64,000 nucleotides of DNA from Lepus europaeus (lineage: Eukaryota > Chordata > Mammalia > Lagomorpha > Leporidae). The notes below the pieces were generated by a model. It had not been told where the DNA came from. It made no database searches and saw nothing but the letters and a program-made list of their open reading frames with translations. The stretch lies in assembly GCF_033115175.1 (NCBI RefSeq), contig NC_084827.1:63301201-63365200 (forward strand). Reading direction: 5' to 3'. The position numbers and the translations under genes are program-made. This document shows positions 11,473-22,385 of the stretch, piece after piece; within the stretch, counting starts at the first letter, position 1; every line of letters begins with the position of its first letter.

Positions 11473-11492
11473 ACTACAACTCCCGGCGTGCC
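11473..11492 (+). promoter_or_regulatory. ZNF143/THAP11-type motif
   Basis: ACTACAACTCCCGGCGTGCC closely matches the known ACTACAATTCCC-type site bound by ZNF143 (Staf) and associated factors at CpG-island promoters. Confidence 0.75.
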
Positions 11493-11503
11493 CCGCGCGC
11501 TCC

Positions 11504-11513
11504 GCGCATGCGC
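11504..11513 (+). promoter_or_regulatory. NRF1 motif
   Basis: GCGCATGCGC is the perfect palindromic consensus of nuclear respiratory factor 1. It lies 11 bp after the ZNF143-type site. Confidence 0.8.
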
Positions 11514-11522
11514 GCTCCGCGG

Positions 11523-11530
11523 TGACGTCA
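11523..11530 (+). promoter_or_regulatory. CRE (CREB/ATF) site
   Basis: TGACGTCA is the full palindromic cAMP-response element, just upstream of the expected start region. Confidence 0.8.
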
Positions 11531-11544
11531 GGGCAGCGGCCAGG

Positions 11545-11636
11545 ACGCTGGACGTGCGGCAGTCGGAGCGCTGGAACCCGAGCGGCGTCCTTCCCCTACA
11601 GTCGTGGTTTGGGCTCGGCAGTGTTTGTAGTGCCAG
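11545..11636 (+). other. PLEKHB2: PLEKHB2 exon 1 (5' UTR; 5' end approximate)
   Basis: The 3' end is fixed by a strong donor TGCCAG|GTGAGTGTG at 11636/11637. No ATG occurs from 11545 to the donor, consistent with a non-coding leader exon. The 5' end is my estimate from the motif cluster and cannot be read from sequence alone. Intron 1 then spans 11637-23029. Confidence 0.75.
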
Positions 11637-12264
11637 GTGAGTGTGCGGGTCGGCGGGGGCGGCCCCGGCTCGCGCGCCTTCCGCTTCCCAGACCCTGCTG
11701 ACACCCACTCCGCACCTTTAGAGCCGCCAAGCCCCGCGTCCCGTCATGGGCCCCGCTACCCCCACACCTCCCCTGGTGCCTTTCCTGCCCTTCCTTCGCT
11801 AGAAGCACCCACGCTGGAGCCCTCCGGGCGGACTCCTAACTTTCCGCCTCCCCCGTCGGCTCCCTGTCGGACGGACCCCCTCCGCCCGAGACCCGCCCCC
11901 TTTCGCGGCGTCGGCCCCTCTGTGCCTGGCCTCTGCCCCCTTCGCCTTTGTGGATGCTCCTGAGCGCCCCAACGCCGGGCTGCGGGCCCTGCCACTGCCC
12001 TTCTCGCTTCCGCCCCCCACCCCCACCCCCGGGCCGCCGGGGGTCGTCAGTTTTCCCCGCGGCGAGAGGTGGTCCCCTCCTTTAGAAGTCCTGATTGGCC
12101 TTGCAGAGCTTGGCGCTGGCCCCTGGGCCCGTGCCCCCGCCTCGTGTCACCTGCTCTGGATCCTGCAGCGAGCGTCCTCAGTGTTAGAGCTGCTTGCTGA
12201 CAACATTATCTTTGCGTATCTCTTCTCACATTTGGTTTTCATACCCGATCAAATTGAGAACTCC

Positions 12265-12440
12265 GGGGGCCGGGATTTCTGTTTTCGCCTCCGCCTGAGT
12301 CGTAAATCTCCAGTGCGGAGCAAGTTCATATAGAAGAGGCTTCGTAAACAGGCGGATACGAAATTTCTGTTGTTTCAGGGTAAAGGTGGGAAAAGAGATA
12401 AAAACGTCGAGGTGGGGTGGGGTGGGGTGGCTGGTATTTC
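12265..12440 (-). repeat. Inverted repeat, right arm (start of PLEKHB2 intron 1)
   Basis: Partner of 11121-11300. Bases 12265-12389 are a 125/125 match in reverse complement. The outer portion contains a GGTGG-rich run (12411-12430) paired with a CCACC-rich run in the left arm. Confidence 0.95.
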
Positions 12441-12680
12441 GCCTACTCTTGCTGGAGTCCGTGAGTTCAGTTCCGGCTCTGCTCCTGGCTCCAGCTGTCT
12501 GCTGATGGTAGATCCCAGGAGCCCTCCCCCCAATAAGTAATTGGGTTCCTGCCTCCCCAGGGAGACCTGGATGGAGTTCCTGGCTTAGGCCCCAGCCCAC
12601 CTCTGGCCATTGTGGGACTTTCCGGGAGTGAGCCAGCAAATGAGAACTTGCTCTCTCTGCCAATCACATGAATAAGTAAT
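12441..12680 (+). repeat. Degraded C-type SINE
   Basis: Plus copy lacking a clear head. It shows GAGTTCAGTTCCGGCTCT, GGGAGACCTGGATGGAGTT and a short tail near ATGAATAAGTAA. It abuts the right arm of the inverted repeat. Confidence 0.65.
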
Positions 12681-13757
12681 TTTTATACACGGGCTAGAGT
12701 AGCATTAAAAGAAAAATCTAGAGGCGGGGGGGGGACATAGTGAATTCACAACGCCATTGATTCTCTTCACGTTCTGTGTTGCCTCCCTTTTGAGGAGGAA
12801 TGAGTAGAGCCTCAGGTTGAGGGCAGAGCCTTGATATCTGAAGGGAGGAATAGTCCACAGTCCCCTGTGGTCCTTGAGGGAGCCACAGTGCAGGAAGTGA
12901 CTTGTTCAGAGTCACATGAGAGATATAGGCCTGGGCTGGGACTGTTAATTCACTGTTTACTTAAGGCCCTCCATATTTGTTTAACAAATTCATGGCCAAA
13001 ACATGTGCCCAGATGCACCTGTGTATATGTGCCTGTAAAGTGGGTGTGTCTACCTGAGGCCCAGCTCATGTGACTGGCTCCCTAGCGCTCAGCAGTGTTC
13101 CCTAGGTCAATCCTGGGCTGGCCTGCTGGATAATGAAAGGATACGGGCTTGGGGAGAGATCCTCTGGCCAGGCTGGTGCTTGCCTGAGCGTTGCTTGTGT
13201 CTGGTGTTTACTCACTATGGTAGGATCTCTACTTGGTTCCCTCTCCCTCCATCCCTTTCTCCTTTTCACTGAGGACAGGAATAACATGTGTGTTGTATGC
13301 TGTTCCTGGTGGACAACCTAGCACCTGGCTTACTGCGGTTGGAAATTTCTTACTGAAGAGGCTGGGCAAGAACTCAGAACCTGACAGTGGATCTTGGCTA
13401 GCATTCTGTGGCAGGGGCATTAGCATATTTTGGCAGTAAATTTCTCAATAATCTCAAGGCTGTGGATTAATTTAAAATGTGTCCAGCAGTGGCATAGAAA
13501 GGAGTGGTACTGTTCTTGTAGTAATACTATTGTTTGAGAAAATGGAAAGTTTTTTTTTTTCCCCTGCTCTCTGAAAGTTTGCTGTACTTCTTAGCTTACA
13601 TTAATATTTGGTTCCTTCTCTCCACCTTTATTTTTGTCTTGCTGGATGTTAGCAAAATTAAACAATTGCTGTTTATTAGTGTCAGTAACTACTAAGAGTT
13701 GCAGAGTTAATTGTTTAAGATGTTACAAAAGGGAGCTAGTTAACCTTGCCATATTTC
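12681..13757. other. PLEKHB2 intron 1, no strong feature
   Basis: Mostly single-copy-looking. A stretch near 12880-12940 (GACTTGTTCAGAGTCACATG) is reminiscent of a MIR. No coding signature is seen. Confidence 0.45.
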
Positions 13758-14010
13758 AGAACACTATTAAACTTATTTATGAGAGTGACAGAGAGGGAGA
13801 GAGCCAGCAGTCCAGTCTGCTGGTTCACTCCCCAGATGCCCACAACAACTGAGAGGCAGGAGCCAAGTCCAGGTCTCCCATGTGAGCGGCAGGAACTCAG
13901 TTACTAGAGTGTTCTCCCTTGCTGCTTCCCAGGGTCAGCTTCAGCGGGAAGCTGGAGCCAGGACTTGAATGTATCAGTGTGATGTGGGATGGCGTTTCTT
14001 TAACAGTGAG
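13758..14010 (-). repeat. Old C-type SINE
   Basis: Minus copy beginning ACTTATTTATGAGAGTGACA with a decayed head near 14000. Confidence 0.7.
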
Positions 14011-14129
14011 GTCAGCTGTTTATTAGCTTCCACAACCCATCATGGGAAGAGAAAGTTGGACTTGCCTCTTGCTTTCCTGGTCTGTCTGCACGTGCTGGTG
14101 CCTGTGTTAGGCTTGTTATTAAGAAGTCC

Positions 14130-14181
14130 GTAGCTCTCACTGTCCACTCTGCCTGTCAAAAATTTAAAAAAAAAAAAAAAA
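14130..14181 (+). repeat. Severely 5'-truncated young SINE
   Basis: Only the last few dozen bases of the young SINE are present (TCACTGTCCACTCTGCCTG), followed by a long A-run. AAGTCC-containing sequence on both sides may be the target duplication. Confidence 0.7.
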
Positions 14182-14499
14182 AAGTCCTTAGGTGGCTCCC
14201 ATGAATTGAGCTTTACATGATGATGGGTCCCCTCTGTCACCTCTGTGGTTTTGGAATATACCTGGGATTTCTCTTTGACTCTCCATTACTGTCCCTAAAG
14301 AACAGAGGGGAGTCTTCCTCCTTTTCATAAGGAAATTATTTTCACAACTGGAGTGAGAGAGCACTAACCAGAACAACAGGTGTTGTGAATGAGCCAGTTG
14401 TAAAGAAGTACCCTGATTGCCAACTCTTGGAAAAAAATAGTGTGATTATAGCAGTTCTTACCTTTGGAGCATCTGCCACGGGGCTCTTTGGGTGCATCC

Positions 14500-14650
14500 C
14501 TTTGAGTCTGCACTATAGCCATGTAGGGGGAACTTGTTGTGTCTTATAATTCAGATACGAAAACTGAGGCTTGGAGAGGTTTAGGATCTTGCCCACAGGT
14601 GTCATATCAGGGCGTAGAGGCCAAGTGGGCGTCAGGCTCAGGACCATCAG
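14500..14650 (+). repeat. MIR-like element
   Basis: Contains GAAAACTGAGGCTTGGAGAG and following sequence typical of the conserved MIR core. Recognition only. Confidence 0.6.
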
Positions 14651-15129
14651 ATTACAGAGGCAGGATTTTCCACCTGTTGGGCCATTTGGAGTCAGTGCTT
14701 TTGAAATGGTTTGAATTCAAATTTAAAATGGTTTGGATTGTTGAATATGGTTTATTCTTTAAATCTTTCTGTAGGTTTTTACATGGAAGTAATGTGATTA
14801 TTTTCCAGTTAGTTTGATAGTGTTTTATTCTCAAGGAATCAACAGGACTACCAACTGTCTGATGAGTTTTAGTTTATGCATTAGAGCTGCTCCAGGGTAT
14901 GAGTGGTGAAATGTTGAAGTTTTGGGGTGATGTGGAATTCAGCAGAAATATTTCTGTTCCTTCAGAGAAATTGGTTGTGTGTTTTGGGAGGTTTTTGTTT
15001 TTGCTTCCAAGATAAATATGTTTGAATTTTGACCCTGACTTACTACAACTTATAAACTGTTCAAAGAAGAGCCTGATGGCCTTACTTCTAGAATGTGTTG
15101 GGCAACTATAGTCAGGTGGATAATGAGTG
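14651..15129. other. Intron 1, AT-rich, no recognised feature
   Basis: Low-complexity AT-rich intron without a feature I recognise. Confidence 0.4.
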
Positions 15130-15360
15130 AATAATAGTGATAATGCTAGTAATAAGTGCTGTGAAAGCAACTACTGTGCACCGAGTTTTAGCAATGGTCA
15201 GGTAAACACATATTATTACACAGTTTTCCATACATATCACTAAGTAGATGGTGTTGTTTTTACAGATCAGAATAGTAAGATTTGAAAAAATTAATTTGCC
15301 CAAGGTAATTTATAACTGATTGAGCCAGATTTTGATATTTTAACTCCAAAATCTATACTG
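15130..15360 (+). repeat. MIR-like element, degraded
   Basis: The order CTACTGTGCACCGAG, then TTTTTACAGATCAGAA, then TTGCCCAAGGTAAT follows the layout of a plus-strand MIR. Confidence 0.55.
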
Positions 15361-16024
15361 ATGAACATTAGGTTTTATAGATTTTTAAAAGGATATGATC
15401 AGAATCATACTTTATGATTTTTGGTTGCTAAAGAAACATTCATCCCTCTTTTTCCAAAAGCAAAACCAAGAAACTTCTGAGAAGGAACATTCAAATAGGT
15501 AGCCACCATCTAGGTTGGCATTTTGTCCTTTGTTTTGTTGTATTTGAAGACAGTTTAAAGTATTGCTCAGCAAGCTTACAGTTATCAAGATAATACATGT
15601 AAATATTGGAAAGCCAAATAGCGCTTTAACCCTTAGAGTGAAAAGTGTCGGTTTCTTGCCTAACTCCTTTCTTTAACTAGAGACAACATTTTCCACGTTT
15701 TTAAGTGGCTCTTAAAGCATTTACTTTCATCTTTCTGTGTATGATAAAATTGCTGTTGATTTACATGTTATCTTTTCACATCCTGTCACTTGAAACTTTG
15801 GCTGCCTTGTAAAGCACTTCAATCCAGTTCATCAGACCAAAACTCTTAGGTGACGGCCATCCCCCCCCCCCCCCCCCGAAGTATTTGGTCTCACTTTAAT
15901 CTGGACTGGTTGATTTTCCAGGCTGTCTTCCTGAGAATTTTTTTTCCCCCTTGATCCTTATTGATGGATCCTTTGGTTTCTCTAAGTTATTCTGTCATTT
16001 TAGTGGAACATGTGTATATTCTAT
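15361..16024. other. Intron 1, no gene; C17 homopolymer
   Basis: AT-rich intron sequence. A run of 17 C at 15861-15877 is the only striking feature. Confidence 0.5.
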
Positions 16025-16430
16025 TTTTTTTTTTTGGGTGGGGGAGGCAGAGGGAGAACAGAAATGGACAGAGAGACATACACACATAGACAGACATACA
16101 CACATAGACGTATACATATAGACAGACATACACAGACAGACATACACACACAGAGATAAACAGAGAATGCTCTTGTTCTCTGGTTTACTTCCCAAGTGCC
16201 GATGATGGCCAGGACTGGGCCAGGCTGAGGCCAAGAGCTAGCTGGGAACTCAATTCAGATCTCCTACTCTGATGACGGGAACCCAATTACTTGATCTGTC
16301 ACCACTGCTTCCCAGGGTCTGCAATAGCAAGAAGCTGGAATTGGGAGCTGGTGCTGGGACTCAAACCCAGACACTCTGATATGTGGCATGGGTGGCCTAA
16401 CTGGCATCTTGCTAGGTCAATTGCCCACCC
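16025..16430 (-). repeat. Old C-type SINE with CATA/CAGA tract
   Basis: Minus copy whose CT tract has become an imperfect ACATACACACATAGACAG array at about 16070-16165. The head ends near ATTGCCCACCCC. Confidence 0.75.
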
Positions 16431-16504
16431 CACATCTGTGTATTTTTTCATTAGGTTGTGGTCAGGGGTGCAAGGGAAGTAACCCTTAAAACTTTATAGT
16501 TTTT

Positions 16505-16772
16505 TAATTTTAAAAATTTATTTGAGAGGCTGAGAGAGAGAGAGAGTTCCTGTCTGCTGGTGCTCTCCCTAAATGCCCACAATAGCCGAGGCTGGGCCCA
16601 TCCAAAATTAGGAGTCAGGTCAGGAAGTCACTCCAAGTCTCTGGTGTGGGTCACAGGGACCTAACTATCACCTGCTGCCTTCTGGGGTGCATATCATCAG
16701 GAGTCTGGAATTGGGACTAGTGCCGACTTCAACTCAGGCACTAATAGTTTGAGTGTGGAATTCTGGGCCGGC
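16505..16772 (-). repeat. Old C-type SINE
   Basis: Minus copy from TTTTAAAAATTTATTTGAGAG to TTCTGGGCCGGC. Confidence 0.7.
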
Positions 16773-18719
16773 AGTAATTTTCTCTGAGCACTGTGAAGGG
16801 TTTGCTCTGTTACCTCCCAGCTTCTGGCATTGCTGATGAAAATGCCCTGCGCATTTTCATCATTTGTTGACCCCATTTTGTCTTTGGGGAGATTTTAGGT
16901 TCTGTTCTTTGTCCTTAGTGTTCTGAAGTTTCACAGTCATCTACCCTACTGAGGGTCTCTGGTGAATGTTCACTGGAGCTTGTGACTCTGGCACTGGGTC
17001 CTGTTCTGGGGAATGTTGGTATAGCATTCGTCTCTCTCGTCTGTGGCTTATTCATGAAACTGACCTGTAAGCAGAATATTTTATACCCTCTTGTCTGAAG
17101 CTGGAGTTCTGGAGGTAAGTAAAGGAAGAGCACTGGGAGTTTAAGACTTCACGGCCCCTCTTCCCCTTCAGACATATCTCACATGGTGTCTCATGTGAGT
17201 AGAGGGCCTGGTGACGCTTCTTAAACACTTCCTGTGAATTCTTCTGAGAAATCCCGCACTTACAGAATTAATTTGTTCCTCCAGTTTCCCGATCGTTCCA
17301 GTGTTCTGTGCACAGGTTGGTTTGCTGTCTGTTAGCACATGACAAAGCAGAAAAGGCTGAATTCTGTTAGTTACCACTTGTCCACTTCCTTTACACCCCT
17401 CAGAGTGTCAGCATATCAGCGGCTTCTGTTTCTGCTTCCTCTTTCTTTGTCTTTTGTGGATCTGCACCATGTTTTCCTCTTCACTCTCCTTTTAGTTCCA
17501 GGTTGTGTTTCTTATGATCCATCATTAGCCTTGGAAGCTAATCTTCACACTACTGGCAAGTCTTTGTTTTGGATCCACATTTTAATGTCATTCTTGTGTC
17601 TGCTCCCTTTAAAAATAGCCCTCTTGTGGATTATAGTGTTTAGTGAATAAAAAAAAAAAATACATTCTCCAGAAATACTTAGGAGAGACAAAACTGGAAT
17701 AATGTGTGTTTAAAGTCCACCTTTCTTGTTTTCCCCAGATCTTAGGTAACCTCAAGACACGGCAAGCTAAGCAGAGTTCAGGACCAGGAGCTGCCCTAGG
17801 CTGATGGGTGGAGTTACCTGTGTGAGGCAGTGGCATGTGAATCTCTGGAGGGCTGGGCCAGGTGCTGTCCCCTCTTATGCTTTGTATGAGGGTTCAGGAG
17901 ACATTGGAGGGGCCTGGGCAGGGGCAAACTCTAGACAGCAAGGTGTAGCTGCGGTGCAGCAAAGCTGACGTGTGTCATTGAAGGGCAGGCGATTGCAGCT
18001 GTTTATAGACTTGTCTGTGCTGCGTCTTACTTACTCTGCATGGTGTGGGAGTCTGGGTTGTGTTCCATTCTGGTTATAGTTGCGAGCCAGACCCCAGGGT
18101 GGGGGCTGCAGATGGTGGAAGTTGATGAGGCAAATATTGCTCCCTGGGGTGGTGGTGACACCAGTGTGGTGAAAATGGAAGAGGCAGTAGATACCGAGTA
18201 TACACATCTCTTTAAAGGAGATACAGAGCTTCTCTTGCACTCCAGTGGCTGCCACCTTGCTGTCTGCCAAATGGCAAAGTGTCTTAGCCTCAGTCCCCTA
18301 AGAAGATGCTGATGACTGTTGATACTATCATATCCAGGTGAAGATCCTGCAAGGCCTTAGGAAGCCCCTAGTATCATGGGACTTTTATGTCCTCTTAGCT
18401 TGGAGACTGGAGTGCAAGTGCCTGGCCAGCAGGTGCAAGTGACAAGCTCAACACATTCCTTTGTGTAGGGCAGTCGTGGTTGGTTTTCCCCAGGGCATTT
18501 CTGCCCAGCAGCTTAAGTTCAGGCTTGCTTGAAACTTGTTCCTGCAGTATTCTCTGTTTCAGAACACTTGAGCCCTCAACTCAGAAGTGCAGTCTTGTCT
18601 TAAAAAGGAAACAGATAATAAATATGCCTTACTGTTGACCCAGTAACGATTTGAATTAATCCAGTGAAGGGATGTTACACAAATAAAAGTGTTTCAAGTA
18701 TTTTCTTTCTACCAATCCC
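16773..18719. other. Intron 1, largely unique sequence
   Basis: About 1.9 kb with few recognisable repeats. The segment near 18630-18700 (CTGTTGACCCAGTAAC) hints at an old L1 3' end. Open frames here, up to about 103 codons, do not resemble known proteins. Confidence 0.4.
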
Positions 18720-19241
18720 CTATCCTTCAGTCGTATGAAATTGAATCCACATCAGAAGGTGTATCTTTTCTCTAACATGTTCTATAGCAGTGTATCCCAT
18801 TTTAATCCTTTTATGCTCAGGATGCTTTTCAACTTTAGTTGGTTCTAATGAACTATAATTCGGACTTTGTACCTTGCACATCACAGTTTGGCCACCACCT
18901 GCCCCCTTCTTCAGCTGCTTGTCTTCTTTATCCTTTCTGAAGGCATTCCTGAAAGCATCTTTGCTGTTTGACAGTAGGCTGGCTGAGGCACGTCTTGAGG
19001 GCACCTGCCCCTGAGTTAATAGCCAGCTCATTTTCAAGGAGCTCTGGTTTCTTTTAGAGGAGTCTAGTGTTGGAGATAAAGATCTGGGCACAGAGAATGG
19101 GTAAGATTGTCCTACAGGGTGACTAAAGATAGGCAAGGTGATAACAGACAAGAAGCTACTTGTGTCTGCAGAAGAACCATGAGTTTCTGTAGCTGATTCT
19201 GGTTGGTTTCTTTCTGACTTGTAATCTGATTTTCCCTTTCT
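18720..19241 (-). other. Unrecognised 173-codon open stretch (possible retropseudogene)
   Basis: One minus-strand frame is free of stops from 19241 down to a TAG at 18720-18722. Its first ATG is internal. The conceptual peptide is hydrophilic and Ser/Lys-rich, with a basic patch (KDAFRNAFRKDKEDKQLKK), more protein-like than most chance frames nearby. I do not recognise a family. No T-run, expected on the plus strand for a minus-strand retrocopy tail, lies next to it. It could be chance, an old retrocopy fragment or an exon on the other strand. Confidence 0.3.
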
Positions 19242-19338
19242 CTAATAGTTTTGAACTATTTTAATAGGCACACCCAAAATACGTGTATAATACTATCCTG
19301 TAGATGTGGACATTTGTTTTTTTTTTTCCTTTCTGAAT

Positions 19339-19384
19339 CTTTTTTTAAAAATATGTATTTATTTACTTGAAAGAGTTACAGAGG

Positions 19385-19456
<72 letters not shown>

Positions 19457-19707
19457 TCTCTATTAACTGGTTTACTCTTCAAATGACAGCAATGGCTGGG
19501 GCTGGGTAAGGCCAGAGCCAGGAGCTTCTTCTCAAGCTCCCACATGGGTGCAGGGGTCCAAGGACTTGGGCCATCTTCCGCTGCTTTCCCAGGTGCACTA
19601 GCAGGGAACGGGATCGGAAGTGGAGCAACTGGGACTCGAACTGGCGCCTGTGTGGGATGCCTGCACTGCAGACGGTGGCTAACTTGCTGCACAAGAGCAC
19701 CAGTCCC
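19339..19707 (-). repeat. C-type SINE with TA/GA microsatellite and TSD
   Basis: Flanked by the 12-bp duplication TCCTTTCTGAAT (19327-19338 and 19708-19719). Its CT tract carries a TA run (19388-19418) next to a GA run (19418-19450). Confidence 0.88.
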
Positions 19708-20054
19708 TCCTTTCTGAATTTTGACTTAAGTGGCCTGGGGTTGATTCCCAAGTCAGTTGTCTAATTTTTCCTGTTGACATCTTTGGAGTGCCTACTACTT
19801 GAAAGGGAAACATACTCAGCCTCACCCTGAGGAGACACCAAAGAAAAGAGGAACAGCGTCTGGCAGTTGAGATGTTGAGCCATTCAATTAGTAGATAATA
19901 ATCAGAGATAATAGCAACAGGCCTGTACAATTGTTAGATTCTTAAAGACCTTTGAATAAATGAAGTTTTTTTTTTTTAATATCAATGTTAAATTTTTTTC
20001 TGACATCTTGACTTCATAATGTTGAGAACCATTAGAAATTAAAACAACTTGACT

Positions 20055-20348
20055 TAATTATTTGAAAGGCAGAGTTATAGAGAAAGAGGGAGAGATAGAT
20101 CTTCCATCCCCTGGTTCACTCCCCAAATGGCTATAACAGTGGGGGCTGGGCCAGGCCAAAGCCAGGAGCCTGAAACTCCATCTAGGTCTCCCACGGTGGG
20201 TGGCAGGGGCCCAAGCACTTGGATCAGCTGCTGCTGCTTTCCCAGGTGCATTAGCAGGGAGCTGGATTAGAAATGGAGCAGCCAGTACTGCAGCCAGTGC
20301 TTGTGTGGGATGCCAGCGTCACAGGCCTTGGTTTAACCCACTGGCCCC
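20055..20348 (-). repeat. C-type SINE
   Basis: Minus copy from TTATTTGAAAGGCAGAG to a head ending CCCACTGGCCCC. Part of the head is lost. Confidence 0.75.
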
Positions 20349-20759
20349 AAATAAACAACTTCGTCAAAGCAGTTCAGCGTGCTCCTCTGGAAAGGTTTTT
20401 CCACATTTTTATATCATTCAGCTTTTCAAACCACCAGTTCCTAAGGAGCCAAAAGATTTTTGGCAAGATTTCAGTCAGTTTTTGTATATGTGTTATAACT
20501 AGGTAGCTCCTAGTACTGTCTCAGGTAACTTTTGGCCTGTTCCTAACTAGCTGCTTTTTCACATGAAGTATAAACTGAGAGTTCCTCTTATGTGGGAAAT
20601 GACTGTATGAACACTCAAGATTTGGCACGAGTGTGTGCATGCGTTACCTTTTCGGTTTCGTGTTCTGGGATAACAACCTCACTGCAGAGATGTGGTGCTG
20701 TCTGCAATGTTGGAGTGATTGTCTTTTTATTATTTTAAGAAACAGTGGAGAGACAGAGT

Positions 20760-20845
20760 AAACCAGTGATTAGAAGACTTCTTTCTGTCTCTCTCTCTCT
20801 CTACCTTTCAAATAAAAATAAATAAATAAGTAAGTAAATATCTAT
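20760..20845 (+). repeat. SINE 3' fragment
   Basis: Only the end of a plus copy is present: AACCAGTGATTAGAAGAC, a CT run, and CCTTTCAAATAAAAATAAA. Confidence 0.6.
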
Positions 20846-20871
20846 AAAGTACCTAAAAAAAAAAAAACTGA

Positions 20872-21140
20872 AGTAGGAGGTGGATGTTTGTGCTAGTGGT
20901 TAAGGTGCCCACAACCCGTATTAGAATACCTGAGTTTGATACCTGGCTCTGTTTCCTAACTTGTTTCATGCCAATCCAAGGAGACAGCAGTGATGGCTCA
21001 AGTAACTGTATCTGCCACCTACATGGGAGGCCTCCGTTGAGTTCCCGCCTGCCAGCTTTGATCTGCCTAGCCCTGGCTGTTGTATTTGGGGAATGAACCA
21101 GTGGATAGGACTTTTGTTGTATGCCTTTCAACTACATTAA
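20872..21140 (+). repeat. Old C-type SINE
   Basis: Diverged plus copy with head GGAGGTGGATGTTTGTGC and end GCCTTTCAACTACATT. Confidence 0.65.
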
Positions 21141-21781
21141 AAAACAAAAAACTGAAGTAGAAAAAAAAAGTGGCCTATAGTCTTACCTTCCAAATAATAC
21201 CTACTTATTTAAAAAAATGAGATGAAAACCATACATGCAAGTTGTTCCAGGCGAGTTCAGACAGTACAGAGAGGAGTAACAGGACTGGCCGTCTCCCTTC
21301 TGTCACACACATGGCATCGTCCTGTTCCTCTCCCCGAGACACCTGTCCTTAGTGGCTTCTGTGAGTCCTGTCAGAACACAGGTGTGAGGTGTGTGTCTCC
21401 TCTTTCATGTTGGCCTGGTGATCTGCTGTGGGTGCAGTGCTGCCCGCTAAGCAGGCCCTGTGGTGGGGCATGTTTTTCTTGCGGTATAAGTGGTGGTACA
21501 GTGAATACCTGTACATGTATGTTGGTGGACCTCTGCACATGTGTCAGTGAGGCACATTCCTAGTACTGGTGAGACTGCTGGGTCAAGCATGTGGACTTGG
21601 AGCATTTTGTTTGACTCTGTCACATTCTTCTCCAGCGGGGCTGCTGCAGGCTTCCTTCCTTGCTGGGTGTCAGGGAGTGGCTTTTTGGTACCCGTCTAAT
21701 AGGTAAAATTGTTTTGAATTTTGTGCATTGGAGAGAGAAATTGAGTTTCTCCTTATAAGTTTGTGTTTTCTTGTGAATTAC
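21141..21781. other. Intron 1, no recognised feature
   Basis: Single-copy-looking sequence. A 113-codon frame (21222-21563) shows no family features. Confidence 0.4.
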
Positions 21782-21797
21782 CAAGTACCTTTTCTTT

Positions 21798-22150
21798 CTT
21801 TTTTTTTTTTTTTAAATTTTTGACAGGCAGAGTGGACAGTGAGAGAGAGAGATAGAGAGAAAGGTCTTCCTTTTTGCCGTTGGTTCACCCTCCAATGGCT
21901 GCCGCGGTAGGTGCGCTGCGGCCGGCGCACCGCGCTGTTCCGATGGCAGGAGCCAGGTGCTTCTCCTGGTCTCCCATGGGGTGCAGGGCCCAAGGACTTG
22001 GGCCATCCTCCACTGCACTCCTGGGCCACAGCAGAGAGCTGGCCTGGAAGAGGGGCAACTGGGACAGGATCGGTGCCCCGACCAGGACTAGAACCAGGTG
22101 TGCCGGCGCCGCAAGGCGGAGGATTAGCCTAGTGAGCCGCGGCGCCGGCT
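21798..22150 (-). repeat. Young C-type SINE with 16-bp TSD
   Basis: Intact copy ending in the head GCCGCGGCGCCGGCT. Identical 16-bp flanks CAAGTACCTTTTCTTT lie at 21782-21797 and 22151-22166. The exact duplication and intact ends indicate a recent insertion. Confidence 0.93.
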
Positions 22151-22295
22151 CAAGTACCTTTTCTTTATATGTAAGTGAAGAAAACCAGCTCATTGCTGTC
22201 ATATGGTTATAGTTTTTTTCTCTGATTTGTCGCTGGTCTTTTTGACTGCTTTTGTTCTCCAAACAGAAGGTTTTTTATTATGTTTATTCTATTTT

Positions 22296-22385
22296 TATTT
22301 TTTATTTATTTGTTTGAGGGCAGGGTAGGGGGGAGCTTAGGTCTGTTGGTTCACTCCCTTAAGGCCTACAATGGCCCTGTGGTAG
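22296..22385 (-). repeat. SINE fragment
   Basis: Truncated minus piece with TTATTTATTTGTTTGAGGGC and TTGGTTCACTCCC only. It directly precedes another minus copy. Confidence 0.6.

Larger units (their letters stand above)
11390..12150 (+). promoter_or_regulatory. PLEKHB2: CpG-island promoter of PLEKHB2
   Basis: The only strongly GC- and CpG-rich stretch in the window, sitting directly over the first exon. No TATA box is evident. Three classic motifs of TATA-less housekeeping promoters lie at 11473-11530. The transcription start should fall shortly downstream, before the exon 1 donor at 11636. Exact island limits need a CpG calculation. Confidence 0.85.

Noticed and set aside
12226..12663. 145-codon minus-strand frame near the promoter
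   Set aside because: It crosses the right inverted-repeat arm and a degraded SINE. No protein-like features.
19388..19450. TA/GA tract as a possible regulatory or origin-like element
   Set aside because: It lies within the CT tract of a SINE with a clear TSD and is explained as microsatellite growth.
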